The notes under the pieces: generated by a model
Told to the model about the DNA's origin: nothing
Databases searched by the model: none
Seen by the model: only the letters and a program-made list of their open reading frames with translations
Translations under genes and position numbers: made by a program
Shown: positions 61,302 through 64,000 of the stretch, in pieces
Layout of the letters: every line of letters starts with the position of its first letter
Position numbering within the stretch: position 1 is the first letter of the stretch
DNA from: Bacteroidaceae bacterium
GTDB lineage: Bacteria; Bacteroidota; Bacteroidia; Bacteroidales; Bacteroidaceae
Assembly (NCBI GenBank): GCA_017645305.1
Contig: JAGCPD010000009.1
Coordinates: 1-64,000 of the forward strand
Reading direction: 5' to 3'
Length of the DNA: 64,000 bases

Positions 61302-63584
61302 TTAGGAAGCCAAACAGGTTACTGTGCAATGCTGGTTGCCAATCTGCAGTTTGAAGGCGCCGGGTTCCAAGTGCCATTTTCCGTCGATTCCAACAAATGC
61401 AAGGTCGCTGGCAGGCAGACGGAAGGTAACGGTTTGCTGCTGACCTGGCTTAAGCTCTATCTTCTGGAAGGCTCTCAGGCGGCGGCTCTCAGGAACGATG
61501 CTTGCTACCATATCACGGCTAAAGAGTAGGACGCTCTCCTTACCAATGCGGTTACCCGTATTCTTTACATCAACGTTGACGGTGAGAATGTCGCCATTGC
61601 GGAATTCTGATTTGTCCACACGCAGGTTGCTATAGGCAAAGGTGGTATAGCTAAGTCCGTAACCGAAGGGCCACTGAACATTTACTTGTGCATTGTAATC
61701 GTAAACGCCTTCCATGATACCTGTTTCCTCGCTCACGCGATAGTCGTATGTGGTGAGTGAAGCGGAATGACGAGGATAGGTGTAAGGCATACGACCCGAG
61801 AAGTTCTCATCGCCTGCCAAAAGACGGGCAAGGGCATCACCACCCTCGTTTCCGGGCAGAAGGATATCAACTACAGCAGAAACCAACGGCTCTATGTCGC
61901 TGATGAGGCGGGGACGACCGCCGTTGATGATTAGGATGATGGGCTTGCCTGTGGCAGCCAGTTCCTTTACCAGTTGACGCTGATTGGCAGAAAGGGCCAG
62001 GTTGTCAAGGTTTCCGGGTGTCTCAGTGTATGAGTTCTCGCCTACACAGGCCAGGATGATATCAGCCTTCAGGGCAGCAGCAACGGCTTTTGCAATCTCT
62101 GGCTCATTCTCCTCCCAGTATTGTCCGTCGTTGTTGTAGGTAACACCGGCCTCGTAGATGATATTGTCCTTGCCGAAACGCTGCTGCATAGCTTCCAGTA
62201 TGGTGTTCTTGTCAGAAGCGTTTTTGTCGGCATCCTTCCCCTGCCAAGTGTAGCTCCAACCGCCGTTCAGACATCTCATAGAGTTGGCGTTAGGTCCTGT
62301 CACAAGGATATTCTTGCCTTGCTGCAGTGGCAATGTGTTGTTCTGGTTCTTCAGCAGTACCATAGTTTCTACGGCAGCATCAAGGGCAGCCTTTCTGTGG
62401 GCAGCTGAACCAAATTCAGGATAGTCCTTGGGGTTGGTGTCGGGTTGTTCAAAAAGTCCCATACGCATCTTCATTCTTAGAACACGTCGAACAGCATCGT
62501 CTATGCGCTCCATGCTTACACGGCCCTCGCGTACCAATTCTACCAGCAGGTCGCAGAACGAAAGGTCGTAAGGCTCCATAGTCATATCAATACCTGCGTT
62601 AATGGCCATGCAGATAGCGTCTTTCTTGTTGGCTGCTACCATCTCTCTCTTCCACAGGTTGTCTATGTCTGCCCAGTCAGTAACGAGCATACCATCCCAA
62701 CCGGTTTCCTCCTTGAGCCATTGGGTGAGGTATTTGGCATTGATATGCATGGGGATACCGTTAACAGAGCCAGAGTTAACCATCACAGAGGTTGCACCAG
62801 CCTCGACACATGCCTTGAACGGTGCAAAATGCTTCTCGCGCAACTCAAACTCTGGTAGATAGCTTGGTGTACGGTCCTTGCCCGTGCGGGCAATACCATA
62901 CGCCATAAAGTGTTTTACGGAGGTACCTATATGATAGCGGTCAATATTCTTTTCTTTACCTTGGAATCCTTCAATCATGGTCTTTCCCATAACGGCATTG
63001 ACCAGACAATCCTCGCCGAAGTTCTCCCATACACGTGGCCAACGGGGGTCGCGAGACAGGTCAACGGTAGGTGAGTATGTCCATGGGCAGTTGGAGGCGC
63101 GTGTCTCGTATGCCGTGATAGTGGCAGCTTTCAGGGCCAACTCGGGATTAAAAGAAGCACCAAGGTTAATGTTCTGTGGGAACAGCGTACCGCCCAGCGT
63201 ATAGGTAGTGCCGTGATTCTGATCGAGACCATATACGCAGGGGATGCCGCATCCGCGTATGGAGTATTCGTTGATGGTGCTGATGGTTTTGTACCAGTAT
63301 TCTGGTGTCTGAGCCACAGGACCTGGGGCGTTCAGGATAGAGCCTACCTTATATTTTATTAGGGCGCGTTCCAGTTTGTCGTTGTCCAGGACGAAGTTTC
63401 CCTTCTCCCAGTGCCCAATGACGTCTATGACCAGCTCGGTCATCTGTCCCACTTTCTCCTCGAGTGTCATTTTTGCCACATGGGCAATAATATCCTGCTC
63501 TGTGCGGAGCTTTACGGCTTTCTGGTCGGCAAAGACCGCACAATGCACCATAGCCAGACAAACCGTTAATAATAACTTTTCCAT
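61302..63584 (-). CDS. GH3 family beta-glucosidase
   Basis: The 760-residue protein has a signal peptide (MEKLLLTVCLAMVHCAVFA) and the three GH3 parts: an N-terminal barrel with the nucleophile D303 in MLVTDWADI, an alpha/beta sandwich with GENSYTETPG and NGGRPRLISDI, and a C-terminal fibronectin-III-like domain (VDVKNTGNRIGKESVLLFSR). Such enzymes release glucose or other sugars from oligosaccharides. The frame opens at 63599, but the ATG at 63584 begins the signal peptide. It could work with the GH16 enzyme on beta-glucans, though they are 33 kb apart. Confidence 0.93.
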   Translation of the reverse strand: MEKLLLTVCLAMVHCAVFADQKAVKLRTEQDIIAHVAKMTLEEKVGQMTELVIDVIGHWEKGNFVLDNDKLERALIKYKVGSILNAPGPVAQTPEYWYKTISTINEYSIRGCGIPCVYGLDQNHGTTYTLGGTLFPQNINLGASFNPELALKAATITAYETRASNCPWTYSPTVDLSRDPRWPRVWENFGEDCLVNAVMGKTMIEGFQGKEKNIDRYHIGTSVKHFMAYGIARTGKDRTPSYLPEFELREKHFAPFKACVEAGATSVMVNSGSVNGIPMHINAKYLTQWLKEETGWDGMLVTDWADIDNLWKREMVAANKKDAICMAINAGIDMTMEPYDLSFCDLLVELVREGRVSMERIDDAVRRVLRMKMRMGLFEQPDTNPKDYPEFGSAAHRKAALDAAVETMVLLKNQNNTLPLQQGKNILVTGPNANSMRCLNGGWSYTWQGKDADKNASDKNTILEAMQQRFGKDNIIYEAGVTYNNDGQYWEENEPEIAKAVAAALKADIILACVGENSYTETPGNLDNLALSANQRQLVKELAATGKPIILIINGGRPRLISDIEPLVSAVVDILLPGNEGGDALARLLAGDENFSGRMPYTYPRHSASLTTYDYRVSEETGIMEGVYDYNAQVNVQWPFGYGLSYTTFAYSNLRVDKSEFRNGDILTVNVDVKNTGNRIGKESVLLFSRDMVASIVPESRRLRAFQKIELKPGQQQTVTFRLPASDLAFVGIDGKWHLEPGAFKLQIGNQHCTVTCLAS

Positions 63585-63618
63585 ATTGTTTACATACATT
63601 TTAGGTTAATATTCTCCA

Positions 63619-63626
63619 CAAAGATA
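63619..63626 (-). promoter_or_regulatory. -7 element (TATCTTTG) of the GH3 gene
   Basis: The reverse complement of CAAAGATA lies 34 bases before the GH3 start. It gives the gene its own promoter independent of glmS. Confidence 0.6.
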
Positions 63627-63669
63627 CAAATAATTTCGAATATGACTAAGAAAAGGCCTTAAAATGAAC

Positions 63670-64000
63670 TTACTCTACCGTTACGCTCTTGGCCAGATTG
63701 CGGGGACGGTCAACGTCCTTGCCCTTGCAGACGGCAATGTGGTAGGCTAGCAACTGCAGGGGAATGCTGGCGATGAGGGGCTGGAAGCACTCCAACGTAT
63801 CAGGGAGGGTGATGATGTGGTCGGCAAACTTCTGAATCTGGTCGTCGCCCTCAGTAACAAGGGCTGTGACACGTCCGCCACGGGCACGTACCTCTTGTAT
63901 GTTGCTGATGACTTTCTCATAAAGTCGGTCACGTGTGGCAATGACGAAGACAGGCATTTCGGAGTCAATAAGGGCGATGGGGCCGTGCTTCATTTCGGCA
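63670..64000 (-). CDS. glmS: Glutamine-fructose-6-phosphate aminotransferase, C-terminal part
   Basis: The window cuts this gene. The visible 110 residues ([17 protein letters not shown] ... [12 protein letters not shown]) are the end of the second SIS domain of GlmS, which makes glucosamine-6-phosphate for wall and LPS synthesis. The C-terminal SVTVE is the conserved tail that lines the glutamine channel. The rest lies beyond the window on the minus strand's upstream side. Confidence 0.95.
   Translation of the reverse strand, partial: AEMKHGPIALIDSEMPVFVIATRDRLYEKVISNIQEVRARGGRVTALVTEGDDQIQKFADHIITLPDTLECFQPLIASIPLQLLAYHIAVCKGKDVDRPRNLAKSVTVE

Overview
The window looks like chromosomal DNA from a Bacteroidales bacterium, most likely Prevotellaceae (Prevotella/Segatella-like). 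Four things point there. Promoters repeatedly carry the Bacteroidetes -7 box TAnnTTTG. Several secreted proteins end in short type IX secretion (T9SS)-like tails of the form YDLSGRKV...KKGIYIINGKKV. There is a SusC/SusD pair. There is a sodium-pumping methylmalonyl-CoA decarboxylase cluster typical of propionate producers. Shine-Dalgarno sites are mostly absent. I recognised no rRNA, tRNA, CRISPR array, insertion sequence or prophage. The assignment is inference from gene content; no search was run.

Layout. 1-4.1 kb: efp, a Cof-type HAD phosphatase, a 21-bp tandem repeat, and a BlaR1/BlaI-like sensor pair in which the peptidase ends in a TonB-like domain. 4.1-12.1 kb: two very large divergent secreted proteins, a triple-module GLUG-type protein and a CotH/lamin-tail protein. 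12.1-14.1 kb: YfcE-like phosphoesterase and MATE exporter. 14.3-18.0 kb: the four-gene methylmalonyl-CoA decarboxylase operon. 18.0-20.4 kb: two secreted phosphatase/nuclease-type enzymes. 20.4-27.9 kb: M3 peptidase, BspA-like leucine-rich repeat protein, xseA, C1 peptidase, xseB and ilvE. 27.9-31.6 kb: a minus-strand operon of coiled-coil protein, trmB, mrp and a GH16 glucanase. 32.0-34.7 kb: nrdD-nrdG. 34.7-43.8 kb: ABC exporter, nadK, DJ-1 protein, ispD, recG, beta-propeller lipoprotein, ndk and a LysM/M23 peptidase. 44.0-51.2 kb: DUF1599 protein, DoxX-like protein, tpiA, SPOR protein, folE, dnaG and pepT. 51.2-59.8 kb: a regulatory-looking intergenic region, then susC, susD, a Calx-beta lipoprotein and a secreted M6 protease. 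60-64 kb: a solitary AAA ATPase, a GH3 glycosidase and the 3' end of glmS.

How the parts fit. The housekeeping genes (EF-P, primase, RecG, exonuclease VII, TrmB, class III ribonucleotide reductase) and the decarboxylase pump describe an anaerobic fermenter. The accessory part is mostly envelope and foraging: SusCD with a T9SS-type protease looks like a protein/peptide acquisition locus, and GH16 and GH3 target beta-glucans.

The most interesting unexplained signals are: (1) a roughly 50-bp module, an A/T inverted repeat plus an almost identical promoter, in front of three unrelated operons at about 14.15, 31.63 and 43.98 kb; (2) the susC leader, with a short basic upstream ORF and, farther upstream, a Fis-type helix-turn-helix remnant and a GAATCGATTC dyad array; and (3) the AAA ATPase, with a 35-bp palindrome over its promoter and near-matching terminator hairpins on both sides.
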